Shown: one piece after another, positions 1 to 10,449 of the stretch | How positions within the stretch are numbered: position 1 is the first letter of the stretch | Layout: every line of letters begins with the position of its first letter | Assembly: GCA_029237695.1 (NCBI GenBank) | Contig: CM055265.1 | Coordinates: 110,348,773-110,412,772 of the forward strand | Reading direction: 5' to 3' | DNA from: Conchocele bisecta | Taxonomy: Eukaryota > Mollusca > Bivalvia > Lucinida > Thyasiridae | DNA length: 64,000 nucleotides | The notes under the pieces: model-generated | Told to the model about the DNA's origin: nothing | What the model saw: only the letters and a program-made list of their open reading frames with translations | Databases searched by the model: none | Made by a program: the position numbers and the translations under genes

Positions 1-975
1 TTCTGAAACTACATTCAATTACGAGTTCTATGCCGTATGTCTGCGCTCTGTAACCCGATGGATGAATGTTTAGCACCATTTTGAAGTATACCACCCTCGG
101 ACTTTTCGCAATTGTGAAAAATCACATTTTTCATTGAAAATCGACTGTTTGTTGTCATTAGAAACAACTGATATGGCAGTTTTGTATGTTTTCTGATGTG
201 TTCATAACTATACAATGGAATAATGTTCAAGTAAATAATATCTGCTAATTCAGATGAAGAATTGTGCACGTTGTGTTACCACACCCACATAATTGGCAAA
301 ACACCTACCTTAATAACTCCATAAAATTATAGTACTTTTGTATTTTTTTTCTTGTCAATGTACATAGTAGTGTTCATTAGACATGTTAATTGCATATATG
401 CCGATTATCTGATGTCTGCCGTCTATGATACAATGTTAAAAACAAAATAGTTTTCACCATTCCCCACCCACACATTTACAATGGGAATTGTACATGTAAT
501 GCATTTCATTTATGTTATGCACTGTCACTTACTTATAAATTGTTAAATGCATATGCAACTACTTAGGCACTACTGATAGCTATCGGTGCATACGTCAGAT
601 ACAGTGTGTCCGAGTGTTCGTCCGTATGTCCGTCCGCTTCGCATTGTATTAATGATGTTAACAACTGCCTAATTTACTACGTTATATGTCTCATTATGCA
701 TATCTCTCTCGGTGTATATTAATTGTATCAATGGTAATTGTACTTACTACTGTTTGCAATATATAGTGAATGCCCATATTCTGATTACACAATGTCTACA
801 GCAGATGATGCAATGTTAAAACAAAGTAGTTTTAACTATAAATTCCCCACTCACTGAATTTACAATGACCATTATACATGTAATAAATGTTCTTACTTTA
901 TACGCTGCTGGATTTTTATGAAAGGTTCATATGAACGTGTACCTGTATACATGTATGTGGATGTGATTGTAGAAA
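1..975. other. AT-rich intergenic DNA, no gene seen
   Basis: No reading frame here resembles a protein I recognise, and the open frames are short. The only structure I see is a diverged direct duplication, listed separately. Confidence 0.5.
380..900. repeat. Diverged direct duplication, about 130 bp, spacing about 380 bp
   Basis: The stretch near 380-512 recurs in diverged form near 765-896. Both contain, in the same order, a CAATGTTAAAA block, a TAGTTTT block, a TTCCCCAC block, TTTACAATG, and ATACATGTAAT or ACATGTAAT. The two copies may be units of a longer diverged tandem repeat. Function unknown. Confidence 0.5.
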
Positions 976-1198
976 TGGGGCTTATGTGTTTTGTGACCAG
1001 TGGAGATCCCGCTCAGCCTGTGAATGCGCACAGTCTGTTCAGGATCTGCACTGTTCGCCATTCCATCAGTGAAACACCCATCATGCTTCTAACAAGCATA
1101 GCATATCGTTATCAGGGTACAAGAGTGTGCTATTTGATTAGGAGCCACACTGGGCGCAAATCCCGTGAGCCCCAATTTCTCCCGTCACAGCCACATAT
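976..1198. mobile_element. Small inverted-repeat element (MITE-like), family G, copy 1
   Basis: The left end (AAATGGGGCTTATGTG, then GACCAGTGGAGATCC) and the reverse complement of the right end (AAATTGGGGCTCACGGG, then GCCCAGTGTGGCTCC) form terminal inverted repeats of about 40 bp. Related copies or fragments lie at 50157-51148 (interrupted), 53100-53285, 58610-58856, 62080-62150 and 42969-43015. There is no coding capacity beyond chance frames, so it is non-autonomous. The superfamily is undetermined because I could not define a target-site duplication. Confidence 0.65.
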
Positions 1199-3410
1199 TA
1201 GTTATCAACACACATTTCAGATACAGAATGAATGTCTGTTCGTCTCTCTATTATGTCCATTTCCTATTTATGGAACCAAGACAATTACCATGTTTACTAT
1301 GTTGTGTATTCCAACATGAACATCTCTGATGCATATAAGTATTACTCTAAGCTGTTGACAGGCTTTTAAACACCATTAAGTAAAGCAAGTAAATACATAT
1401 AATTATTACTGTCAATAGTATAGATCGTAGGTACTAATTTGCAAATGGGATATAGAAACTTTTCTGCCATGCTGAATGGATGATTTGTAGCACATATTAC
1501 TCCATGCATGTCACAGTAAATACTAAAATACAGAATATTAAGATAGCTGTAAATAATACGAGCAAGATAAGCTGGTGTAAAACAGGACAAATATATTGTT
1601 ATACACTTTCAAGATGACAGCCAGCAAGTAAATGAGTTTGTGTGACATAAAAATAAAAGTAGGTAGTAGAACCGATAAAACTGAGATATATCCCGGTTCC
1701 ACATAATGTACACACTATTTATTGTGCATTCCAATAATATTCCCTCAACCCATTCCGAGTCATCAGCAGGAACATGATTTAAATGTGTAGTTGGCACATG
1801 TACTTATAAAAGCATGTACATAGTAAAAAAATGTATAACTTGTATAACTACTGAAATACAGTATGTGTCATACGAGAACGTGTGTGTTCCAATGTGTATG
1901 ACCGTAATGCATTACCAGTGTAAGTACACACCAGTGCATGCATCATGGCCATTACGTAATACATGCAGGTATATTGTTCCATCAGTCTTATTTGAGAGGC
2001 ACACATTACGATATTGTATTGTGTAAGTGAGGCGTTGTAAGTAAATATTTAACCATGATTTCATAATAGTGAGATTTGATAACCTGTAATTTTGATATAC
2101 CATTTCATAATTGTCATATTAACAAAGACTTTGAAGGTGCATGATCTTTCTAAAAGCATGCATATGCTCTTCAAATATATCCACTATATTCATATATATG
2201 TACGCATACATAAACAACTATTGTGTCCAATATGTTTCAACATTCGGTGTTCTTAATTGTAGCATATAGCATATACGTGTTTTTCTGCACCTGTTGTGTC
2301 AAATTATCAATATTTACTGTATAGACAAACCAATGTTAGTATGTATGTAGTCTGAAAAAGCCATTCCGGGGTATTCAAACATCAATCTAGTCCAGTTTAA
2401 GAAGTATGCAAATCTACCACGGACCATCAATATACATTTAATATACCATGAATGATAACGTAATCTCCATAACATATTATGCAATGCATCAAAATGTTCA
2501 TCTAAACAATATCACATAGCCTCTATCGAGACACATTGCATTTTGGACTTTACTATGCAATTAAACTATTGTCTATATGGCATTCTAACTATTTACGCAG
2601 GCGTTAAGGATCAGGTTTGTGGACGGTGTTTTTTGGCGCATTGTACCAGTTGTGTATTTTGCTGACTCTTTGGTGTTGTCGGAATATATATTTCTCTATT
2701 TGACAACAGGTGATGTCATCGTAATGATCAAACAACTCTATAATCGTGTACCATGTGTACATTTATATACTGAATGCAGAATTATATTTACATTGTACCT
2801 GTTTAGCACATACATACCACACGTAGTTGTAGCTAATAGACACGTCTTTGCCTTCATATACCGCTATGTGGCATTGAATCCGCATAGCAATCCCTGTGGT
2901 TGTCTTTCAAATTTATTACACCGCTGATGGACAATCATATTCCATTACTATAGCAACCAGGGTCGTGTAGTCGAGTATATGTCATTGGCTAGCAGAGTTT
3001 GGGGTCATCGGTCGGATGATGCGGGACCTCCTCGGGCTAAGGGTATTATCAACTATTTTTTAGAAATTTAAGCTGTATTAAAAGTGTACATATAGATCCG
3101 TAAATATCTCATCTCCTAATTGCAAAAGCGCCCATGTTGATGGTAATCTTGAAACTGATCGACAGTCATGGTGACACTGTATATGATTAGGTTGTTGGTG
3201 TATTAGCTTCAATAATGTTCCCTTAGAAGAATGAATATATCACATGTGGTGGTTAATGTTGAACTGATTTCACCAGTGACTGCATGAATTACACATCGTT
3301 ACCATGTACTGTATTTATTTTCCAATGCAACTCACGACCAAGGGTTAATTTAAATTATTATGTGAATACATATGCGGAATGCTTAATGTGGGAGAAAGCC
3401 ATGCATGTTT
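1199..3410. other. AT-rich intergenic DNA, no gene seen
   Basis: Short open frames exist on both strands but none has recognisable motifs, splice context or compositional bias. I see no repeat structure I can name. Confidence 0.45.
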
Positions 3411-3411
3411 G

Positions 3412-3635
3412 CAGAATGGAATGGAATGGTGCTTAACGGCCCATCAACACAAAAGAGTATCATTTAGGGCCAAGCAATGTAGATGAAGAATAAAAAGAAT
3501 AGTAAAATAGTATGTTACATGTGATAATCAATCAGATGATAAGGTAAAAATATTAATATGATAAACAATATAAAAGAACAACGTGTATAGAATTATAAAA
3601 GTATAATAATGAGAAACATGTATACAATGATAAAA
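3412..3635 (-). mobile_element. LINE 3' untranslated tail
   Basis: Downstream of the RNase H frame (leftwards, minus strand) the element continues to a tail that on the minus strand reads GTGTTGATGGGCCGTTAAGC, followed by a short ATTCC-type pentamer repeat instead of poly(A). The same tail motif, in the same orientation, recurs at about 59026-59050, 60533-60580, 62191-62230 and 63143-63185. The element end is placed at the pentamer repeat; this boundary is an estimate. Confidence 0.6.
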
Positions 3636-4440
3636 TTAAATTTTCCAATACAAGTTAGTTTCATGTAGAAAATGAAGCAAACCTTCAATGTTCTCCACCT
3701 GGAATAGCTCCGCAAGTGAAGTAACATTGAAGTGTTTGCCTCGAATATCGGCAAAATCGATACAGTCCAGTAGGATGTGTTGCACGGTAAATGCGCTGTG
3801 GCATGGAATACACCATGGACGTGGCTCACCTTTGAGCATATACGAATGCGTTAGTCGTGTATGTCCAATGCGCAATCGACTAAGGACAACTTCATCCCGG
3901 CGTACATGTCTGTAGCCAGGAGTCCATTCGCCCAGAGTCGGTTTCACAGCATGATGTTTATTATCTGTGAGCAGATCCCACTGGATCTGCATTGTATCGG
4001 AGATGAATGAGTTGATGGATGATTTAAAATCATGATAGCAAACAGGAAAATGAGAAGTTGGTAGATCCAGGGCGGCCTTGGCAGCACTATCTGCCCTGTC
4101 ATTGCCCTTGATACCAGTATGACTGGGTAGCCAACAAAATATAATGTCCTTGCCAGACGAAAGTAAAATATGGTGTAGCTCCATGATTTGGCGGATAAGT
4201 GGATGTTCAAGCTTCATATTGTACAAAGCTTGTAGTGAAGATAATGAATCGGAAAATAAAATGAATTGCTTTCTCCAAGATATTTTCGCGAAATCAAGAG
4301 CAAGTAAAATCGCCCTCAATTCCGCAGAAAATATCGAAGATTTGTCTGGGAGTCTGGATTGAAGATCTCCCTCGGGGACAGCGGCAGCAGATGCTACCCG
4401 GTCCCCGATCTTTGAACCATCAGTAAAATCGGAGTGTACG
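3636..4440 (-). pseudogene. LINE ORF2 C-terminus: RNase H domain, out of frame with the RT
   Basis: This is the RNase H domain of the LINE whose endonuclease and reverse transcriptase lie at 4528-7317. In this frame the coding sequence reads upstream past the first Met (4319) to a TDGSK motif near 4420. The four acidic RNase H residues are recognisable: D in TDGS, E in SAELRA, D in LFSDSL and D in GNDRADSAAK. About 150 further residues follow, including a Cys/His cluster (WCIPCHSAFTVQHILLDC), as is usual at the end of such ORF2 proteins. It is not a separate gene. One frameshift near 4430-4450 and another near 4590 detach it from the RT, so the copy cannot make a full ORF2 protein. Confidence 0.85.
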
Positions 4441-4527
4441 TATTGTATCTGTCTTTAATCTCAAGAAAAAGTGATTTAAAAATGGATGGATCAGTTGTTG
4501 CTTTCGTGTGCTGACTAAGATCGAAGA

Positions 4528-7317
4528 TCACCTTGGGCTGCTCCAACTGCCACGGTGGAGTATCTGGAACAGCGTATTTGGCAATGTGATCCAGATCCAA
4601 GCCAGCATCGTGTATATAAAAGGATCCATTCTCTTGCCGAATGGTGGCTTGAAGCTTGGTTTCTTATCGAATACAGCATCTGTAGTTCGATGAAAGACAG
4701 TGTTATAAGCTGGATTAGATGGATTGGAATGTAGTTTAGTGGCGTATTGCAAAGATAATTTGGTGCGTCTGTCGTGGAGAGAAGGCTCATTTGTTTCGGC
4801 ATATAAGCTCTGTGCGTTAGACGTACGGAATGCACCCAGGCAGAGTCGTAAGCCTTGGTGATGTATTGGATCGAGCGTCCGAAGATCGGATTTACTGGCA
4901 GACCCATATACAGTGCATCCATAGTCTAGTTTTGAGCGAACATGTGCGATGTAAAGGCGGTGCAGCACCTTTCGGTCTGCACCCCAGTCATGATTTGCTA
5001 CCACTCGCATTAAGTTGAGTGCTTTCTGGCATTTAGCTTTCAAGTATCGTAAATGGGGTTTAAAAGTGAGTTTAGGATCAAAGATAAGACCAAGAAACTT
5101 TTGCTCCCGAACAACTGGGATGGGATGTGTTCCCAGTTTAAGTTCGGGATCAGGGTGAAGACCGCGTCTTTTGCAAAAATGCATGTAGTTAGTTTTAGAT
5201 TTCGAAAACTTAAAGCCGTTTTCTGTGGTCCACTTGTTTATTCTATTGAGGCTCAGTTGTAATTGGCGCTCAATAGTATGCATGTTCTTTGATTTGAAAC
5301 ATATTAAAAAATCATCGACATATAAAGAACAGTCAACACCTGGTTGCAGGCATTTTACAATATTATTCAGTTTAATGCTAAAAAGGGTAACAGACAATAT
5401 ACTTCCCTGCGGTACACCCATTTCCTGTTCATGGGGATCAGAAAGGGTTGTACCGACTCGGACTTGGAATTGTCTGTCTTTCAAAAAATTAGAAATAAAA
5501 TCAGGGAGATGACCCCTCAGACCGAGGCCACGAAGGTCCTTCACAACCCCATACTTCCACGCCGCGCCATACGCCCTCTCCAGGCCAAAAAACACGGCAA
5601 CTACATGTTCATTGTTAACAAACCCGTCCCGAATGAATGCCTCGAGTCCAACCAGATCATCGGCAGTGCTTCTCCGGCGACGGAATCCAGACTGACACTC
5701 AGATATCAGTCCATTGGATTCCAGAAACAAGACAAGCCTGTCGCTAATCATTCGTTCCATGGCTCCACAGACGCAGCCAGCAAGTGCGACGGGACGGCAA
5801 CTCGATGGGTCGGCGTGATCCCCGCCCGGCCTGGGAACAGGCACGACTGCAGCTTCCCGCCATGAAGGCGGAAATACGCCTTGTTCCCAAATGGTATTAA
5901 ATATTTCAAGGAGGCTGCCCAAAGAGTGTCCAGGCAAATGTTTAAGCAGTTGGTAGTGGATATCATCAGGGCCTGCTGATGTATCATGTGCTTTCTCGAG
6001 GGAAGCTTTTAATTCCCTCATAGAGAAAGGAGCGCTGCAATGTTCCGAATTGTCTGAATTAAAATTAAGTTTAGTTTTCTCTTGCTCAGATTTCACCTTC
6101 AAGAACTCCTCAGAATAGTTATTACATGAGGAGTTCTTGGAGAAGGTATCTGCTAATGTGTTTGAAATGTCTGTTTTGGAAGATACTTTATGTCCTGCTT
6201 TGTTGAGGTGATTGATAGAAGTTGATTTACCTTTACCGTTTATCTTACGAATCATGTCCCATGTGGTTTTCATTTTAGATCGCGAATTCAACTTGGAGAC
6301 AAAAGATCTCCAAGTCCTTCTCTTGCTAGCTTTAATTGTGCGTCGAGCTTTCGCTCTAAAAATTCTATGAGCATTTAAATTATCTGGTGTTGCGTTGTTA
6401 TTGATTTGACGAATAGACTGCTTACGAGCAGTCATTGCCTCTTTGCATTCTTCGTCAAACCATGGTTTATTGACACGTTTGGGCTTTGCCGAGGTTTTTG
6501 GTATTGTCTTTTCTGCAATATCGTGTAAAAGGGAAACGTAGTATTCTAGTGGATCTTCCGCATCTCGAAAGCGATCAAAATCTAGTTCAATCATGCACAT
6601 ATTACGAAATGTGTCCCAATCGGCTTTATGAAATTTCCACCTCTGGACTCTGTCAGTGGATGGTGGTCCATTACTCTGCAAGAAGACAGGAAAGTGGTCA
6701 CTCCCACATAGGTCGTCACCAACTTTCCACGTAAAGTCCAAATACAGAGAAGGATGACACAGAGTTAAATCCAGAGAGGAATATGAACCGGTTGCGGGAT
6801 GTAAATATGTGCTCGATTTATCATTAAAAATGCTGAGATTGTGATCGGAAAGAAAATTTTCAATAAGTTCCCCCTTTTTGTTTGTGTCTTTACAACCCCA
6901 AAGCATGTTATGTCCATTAAAGTCGCCAAGGAGAATGAAAGGCGAAGGGAGCTGAGAGACAAGATTATCTAGTTCTGATTTTAACAGGACTGCAGATGGT
7001 GGAATGTAGATAGAACATAATGTAATAGTCTTGTGAATCGTAACACTAACGGCCACAGCCTGAAGATTAGTGTTAAGATTCACGAGACTATGTGGGGTGC
7101 TCAAATTAACAAGGATTGAGACTCCACCAGATGATCGTTTAGCGTTATCTGAACACTTACTGTATAGTGCATGTGATTTAAAAGAAAATGTATCGTCAAC
7201 TTTCAGGAATGTTTCCTGAAGACAAACAGCAATGGGGTTGTGTTGAGTTAATACAATTGTTAATTCATCACGATTTGCTTTAATTCCTCGACAGTTCCAT
7301 TGGATAATAGTATCCAT
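4528..7317 (-). CDS. LINE ORF2: endonuclease and reverse transcriptase (Jockey/I-type)
   Basis: The product is 929 residues. Residues 1-215 are an AP-like endonuclease that would nick target DNA: IIQWNCRGI at 4-12, CLQETF, LLGDFNGHNMLWG and the CGSDHFPVF histidine motif. A basic linker follows, then reverse transcriptase from about residue 450 with PSSCRPVAL, QSGFRRRRST, GVPQGSILS near 634-642 and YVDD at 666-669. After the RT comes a conserved region (KFLGLIFD, SKLDYGC, GLRLCLGAFRTS). RT motif A reads VFFGLERAYG: the catalytic aspartate expected at residue 578 is glycine and a second conserved aspartate at 584 is also glycine, so the enzyme should be inactive. The frame ends early at a frameshift before RNase H. 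The ATG lies two codons after the ORF1 stop, in the same frame (TAA AAC ATG). No intron signals are seen. Confidence 0.9.
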   Translation of the reverse strand: MDTIIQWNCRGIKANRDELTIVLTQHNPIAVCLQETFLKVDDTFSFKSHALYSKCSDNAKRSSGGVSILVNLSTPHSLVNLNTNLQAVAVSVTIHKTITLCSIYIPPSAVLLKSELDNLVSQLPSPFILLGDFNGHNMLWGCKDTNKKGELIENFLSDHNLSIFNDKSSTYLHPATGSYSSLDLTLCHPSLYLDFTWKVGDDLCGSDHFPVFLQSNGPPSTDRVQRWKFHKADWDTFRNMCMIELDFDRFRDAEDPLEYYVSLLHDIAEKTIPKTSAKPKRVNKPWFDEECKEAMTARKQSIRQINNNATPDNLNAHRIFRAKARRTIKASKRRTWRSFVSKLNSRSKMKTTWDMIRKINGKGKSTSINHLNKAGHKVSSKTDISNTLADTFSKNSSCNNYSEEFLKVKSEQEKTKLNFNSDNSEHCSAPFSMRELKASLEKAHDTSAGPDDIHYQLLKHLPGHSLGSLLEIFNTIWEQGVFPPSWREAAVVPVPRPGGDHADPSSCRPVALAGCVCGAMERMISDRLVLFLESNGLISECQSGFRRRRSTADDLVGLEAFIRDGFVNNEHVVAVFFGLERAYGAAWKYGVVKDLRGLGLRGHLPDFISNFLKDRQFQVRVGTTLSDPHEQEMGVPQGSILSVTLFSIKLNNIVKCLQPGVDCSLYVDDFLICFKSKNMHTIERQLQLSLNRINKWTTENGFKFSKSKTNYMHFCKRRGLHPDPELKLGTHPIPVVREQKFLGLIFDPKLTFKPHLRYLKAKCQKALNLMRVVANHDWGADRKVLHRLYIAHVRSKLDYGCTVYGSASKSDLRTLDPIHHQGLRLCLGAFRTSNAQSLYAETNEPSLHDRRTKLSLQYATKLHSNPSNPAYNTVFHRTTDAVFDKKPSFKPPFGKRMDPFIYTMLAWIWITLPNTLFQILHRGSWSSPR

Positions 7318-7320
7318 GTT

Positions 7321-8853
7321 TTATGTAGGTGGAAGTATGGGTTTGCGGGGTGGAACAGGTTTGGCCGTTGGAGTGTCAGAAGACTCTTCAGTCTCCATCG
7401 AGTCCAACGACTCAAACCTGTTCTTCAGTGGAATGGGGCCGTCTGTCCCTTTCTGCGATCCAGGGTCATCAGACCCTTTCTGCGATCCAGGGTCATCAAA
7501 CCCTTTCCTGGGTGGTTTTGTAGGGATCCTCTCCATGGCAGTGGGCCTACCCCTGAGTGGTAGTGGAGAGGCCGACCTGTCATCTGGCCCTTGCCGTGAT
7601 CGCAGAGGAGACACGGCCGTGATTTGTTTCAAGGTCTTTTTAGCCCGACCTTTAGGGCTTTTGGAAGGCGCGACCTTTGAGGTTTTGCCTTCCGAAGGTT
7701 TTGATGTTGAGGCCTTTGGGCTCCGGCCTCGGGGAGATTGTGTAGATGAGTTAGATGTGGAAGGCTTGTAGTGTGGCGTATTATAGGTCCACGTTATAGT
7801 GGGGTGTTCAGCTGGTTTCCAAGAAACGTCCGTTTGGGTTGAAATACTTCTGCTGGGCTTGCGAGAGACTGCAGCCGAAGCGTAAGAAAAGCCAGGGATA
7901 GGAGTTGTTGGTATTTCAACAATCTTCCTGGCTTCAGGGAATGATATGTTGCGTGTATGTTTCACGCGAACTATCTCCTTCTCGATCTTCCACTTCGGGC
8001 AGTCTTTCGAATATGCCGAATGGTTACCATTACAGTTGACACAATGTTCGGCCTCCACACAGTTTTCATTACTGTGCTTGGTAATGCCACAGCGTGCATA
8101 TGCAAGATCTCTCTTACATCTGTCTTTGTGGTGACCGTACAGTTGGCAGTTGTAACAGCGCAACGGGTTTGGTATGTATGGGTCAACTGTGACGAGTAAC
8201 CATCTGGTTAGTTTAAGTTCTTTTGGTAGTTCAGTCAGGTTGAAAGTTAGAATGAAGGTATTAGTCGGGACTAGTTGTCCGTTCACTTTTCTATTAATTC
8301 TTCGAGCATCAGCAACTCCTTGTGGCTCGAGTTGTTCGATCACTTCTTGCTCACTTACATGAGCAAACTCCGGTGATCGGACAACTCCCTTGCAACTGTT
8401 CAAAGATTTATGCGGCTGGATGTCGACAGGGGTATCCAAGAACTTGGTACAAAGCAGTAGATTCTCTGCATGACTCTTTCTGTCAACTTCAATAAGAAGG
8501 TCACCAGAGCGCAACCGTTTCAAGTTCTTGGGCTCCCCTGCCACACTATTCAGTATCTTTGATAAAACAAAGACAGACAATTTGTCAAGAGGCTTGTCAA
8601 TGTCAGTTGCATGGACCACAAGGAATCGAGGCCAAGTGGCTACATGCTGTAGTTCTGTTTGATGTTGTAGTGGTCGTTGTGGGAAATCAGATGGAGTAGA
8701 CAGAAAATTGAATTCTGCAGGTCGTGTCCGTTTCTTAGATGGGCCAGCTGAACAAGGTTGGCTAGACGACTTTGTGAAGTCCGAAGCCTTCCAATCAATT
8801 GGGTTTGTGGATAATTGTGATGAGGTTTGTTTTTTGTTTTTTTGGCGATTCAT
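7321..8853 (-). CDS. LINE ORF1: Gag-like RNA-binding protein with CCHC zinc knuckles
   Basis: This 510-residue frame is uninterrupted. The middle carries CCHC-type knuckles that would bind element RNA. The first is CYNCQLYGHHKDRC (C-x2-C-x4-H-x4-C). The second has lost its first cysteine (YARCGITKHSNENC, apparently Cys to Tyr). The third is CVNCNGNHSAYSKDC. The region before the knuckles (FPRFLVVH-like start, then LDKLSVFVLSKILNSVAG and VVRSPEF) fits the RNA-recognition part of Jockey/I-type ORF1 proteins. The last 170 residues are Ser/Pro/Lys-rich and contain an imperfect direct repeat (DDPGSQKG twice). Start chosen at the first Met, 8853. It sits directly upstream of ORF2 in the same frame, separated only by a TAA and one codon. 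Confidence 0.85.
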   Translation of the reverse strand: MNRQKNKKQTSSQLSTNPIDWKASDFTKSSSQPCSAGPSKKRTRPAEFNFLSTPSDFPQRPLQHQTELQHVATWPRFLVVHATDIDKPLDKLSVFVLSKILNSVAGEPKNLKRLRSGDLLIEVDRKSHAENLLLCTKFLDTPVDIQPHKSLNSCKGVVRSPEFAHVSEQEVIEQLEPQGVADARRINRKVNGQLVPTNTFILTFNLTELPKELKLTRWLLVTVDPYIPNPLRCYNCQLYGHHKDRCKRDLAYARCGITKHSNENCVEAEHCVNCNGNHSAYSKDCPKWKIEKEIVRVKHTRNISFPEARKIVEIPTTPIPGFSYASAAVSRKPSRSISTQTDVSWKPAEHPTITWTYNTPHYKPSTSNSSTQSPRGRSPKASTSKPSEGKTSKVAPSKSPKGRAKKTLKQITAVSPLRSRQGPDDRSASPLPLRGRPTAMERIPTKPPRKGFDDPGSQKGSDDPGSQKGTDGPIPLKNRFESLDSMETEESSDTPTAKPVPPRKPILPPT

Positions 8854-9070
8854 ATCAGTAGGCCGGTATATTCATCACTATGTTCCCCACCCTCCATGGA
8901 GGCATGTTTGCAGAACAAATCGTTTATTTTCGCAAAAGCATACCCATGCCATTCATCATAACATACTACTACATACTGCCTTGGCCAATGGTCATCATGC
9001 TCGCTTAATTGTCAGAAGCATACTCGTTTAAAATAATAACATTGTATTCCTTGTCAACAGTCAATCCATT
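8854..9070. other. Probable LINE 5' flank; boundary not determined
   Basis: This is the sequence upstream of LINE ORF1. It should hold the 5' untranslated region, but I see no promoter element or target-site duplication that would fix the 5' end. Confidence 0.3.
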
Positions 9071-9790
9071 TTGGACACACTTTGAAACAGTTCTTCAATA
9101 CTCAAACTCATTGAAATACATCCGTATTAATTTTGTCTTTGTAAATAAGAACAGAATATACATAACAATGTTAGTGTTGTTTAATTACTGAAAACTGCAG
9201 CTTCATCATCAATGTTATTGAACATCTGATCATTTTGGCGGCCACTTTGAATATATAATTATAGCATTGTATACCTGGATATGTATATGTTATCAAATGA
9301 TTTGATTTGTTTACCTCAAACTGGTATGTATACATGTAATAGGTGCATGAAATGCTGTTTATAACAACTCCATACAGTAAGGAATAGAACAAAACAAGAA
9401 CATTTTGGCGGCCATTTTGACTGTTCTGGAAGGCTATTGCATCACTATCTCCTGTAATTTCCATTTATTTGTGAGGGAAAGCAATGTATATGTGTTTCAA
9501 CTTTATGAATGTTTGTATTTGTTCGTAACAGCACACGACTCCCAGAAAATTGTTGTAAAACAGCCTATTTCGGCAGTCATTTTGAAATATATTGCCATTT
9601 GCGGATGTAATTAAATGTAAGATGTATTCTAAATCATTTTAGATTCAAATTGTGACTTAAGTATAGCAATTTACCTGGTTAATATTGATCAGACTGAAAG
9701 TTAACAGTCCTTGATAAAAAAAATATCGTACTGTTTGGCGGCCATCTTGTAAAATGGCCGCCTTTTGTTCATACAGCGGCTTTTTTAGCG
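9070..9790. repeat. Degenerate tandem repeat, period about 166 bp, marked by GGCGGCCATTTTG
   Basis: A GGCGGCCA(C/T)TTTG-type motif occurs near 9236, 9405, 9571 (as CGGCAGTCATTTTG) and 9735, spacings of 169, 166 and 164 bp. Between them the sequence is AT-rich and only weakly alike, so the units are old. The last copy is followed by its own inverted partner (AAAATGGCCGCC). No gene is evident. Confidence 0.5.
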
Positions 9791-9895
9791 CAGACAACCA
9801 GGATTGATAGACAATAGGCTACTGAATCCGAAAATCATACTCACCAAAAATCCCACATGGGGAGAGGGGGGTTTATTGCTGGCCACTGACGTTAA

Positions 9896-10225
9896 TTATG
9901 ACTGTTTCACAGTCCAGCAGGACTGGGTTTGTACATGTTGTAGGGGCGGGCCACCACCAATCTTCATCTCCGTTTTCGCCTTCCTCTGCAGGTTCTTCCA
10001 TTTTTCCTTAACTTCGTCAACATTCCGAACACAGACCAGCGCTATGACCGCGGACGATTGGCTAGCCCATACATCGTCCTGCATCTTTTTGGTCATCGTG
10101 CCGGGGCGCCCACTGTGCAGTGCTTCGTAGTAAGGATGTGTCCGTGCGCTCTCATATCGCACAGGATTGATACCTCGCTTGCGGAGAATTTTTGAGCGTG
10201 TTCTTTTCTTTGGAACAGATTCCAT
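9896..10225 (-). pseudogene. Myb/SANT-like DNA-binding domain remnant
   Basis: The 109-residue frame contains MQDDVWASQSSAVIAL, a short gap, then VRNVDEVKEKWKNLQRKAK. The final helix has the R-x-x-x-E-V-K-x-K-W-x-(D/N)-L pattern of the Myb/SANT-like domains found in Harbinger transposon accessory proteins and their domesticated relatives (NAIF1/MSANTD type). The first helix is poorly preserved and the frame ends soon after the domain. There is no adjacent transposase or exon. It is probably a fragment of a transposon-derived protein; a real short exon cannot be excluded. Confidence 0.5.
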
Positions 10226-10333
10226 GTGTTTAACTGTTATCTCGTCAGATGACGGATACCGCGAAAATATTCGGAACCGGAATTAGTATTGCAATGCATT
10301 GTGGGACGACTTGCACTAGTTTGGTTAATTGTA

Positions 10334-10363
10334 TCCCCCGGACTCCGTCGGGGGATACTATGG
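10334..10363. repeat. GC-rich terminal hairpin of composite element copy 1
   Basis: GTATCCCCCGGACTCCGTCG continues into GGGGATAC, an almost perfect stem of about 12 bp. The equivalent hairpin in copy 2 is at 58419-58448. Confidence 0.8.
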
Positions 10364-10373
10364 ATTTGACAGC

Positions 10374-10376
10374 GCG

Positions 10377-10411
<35 letters not shown>

Positions 10412-10438
10412 GTCCGCGTCCGCGGTCCGCGTCCGCCG
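10374..10438. repeat. (GCGTCC)n hexanucleotide repeat
   Basis: About nine imperfect GCGTCC or CGCGGTC units. In copy 2 only a remnant is left beside the tail hairpin (58389-58408). Confidence 0.85.
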
Positions 10439-10449
10439 TAGACACTTCT

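Noticed and set aside
918..1319. 133-codon plus-strand ORF as a gene
   Set aside because: It lies mostly in a family G inverted-repeat element that recurs elsewhere in the window without an open frame.
5053..5865. Plus-strand ORFs opposite LINE ORF2
   Set aside because: Antisense shadows of a clearly recognisable coding region; no independent motifs.
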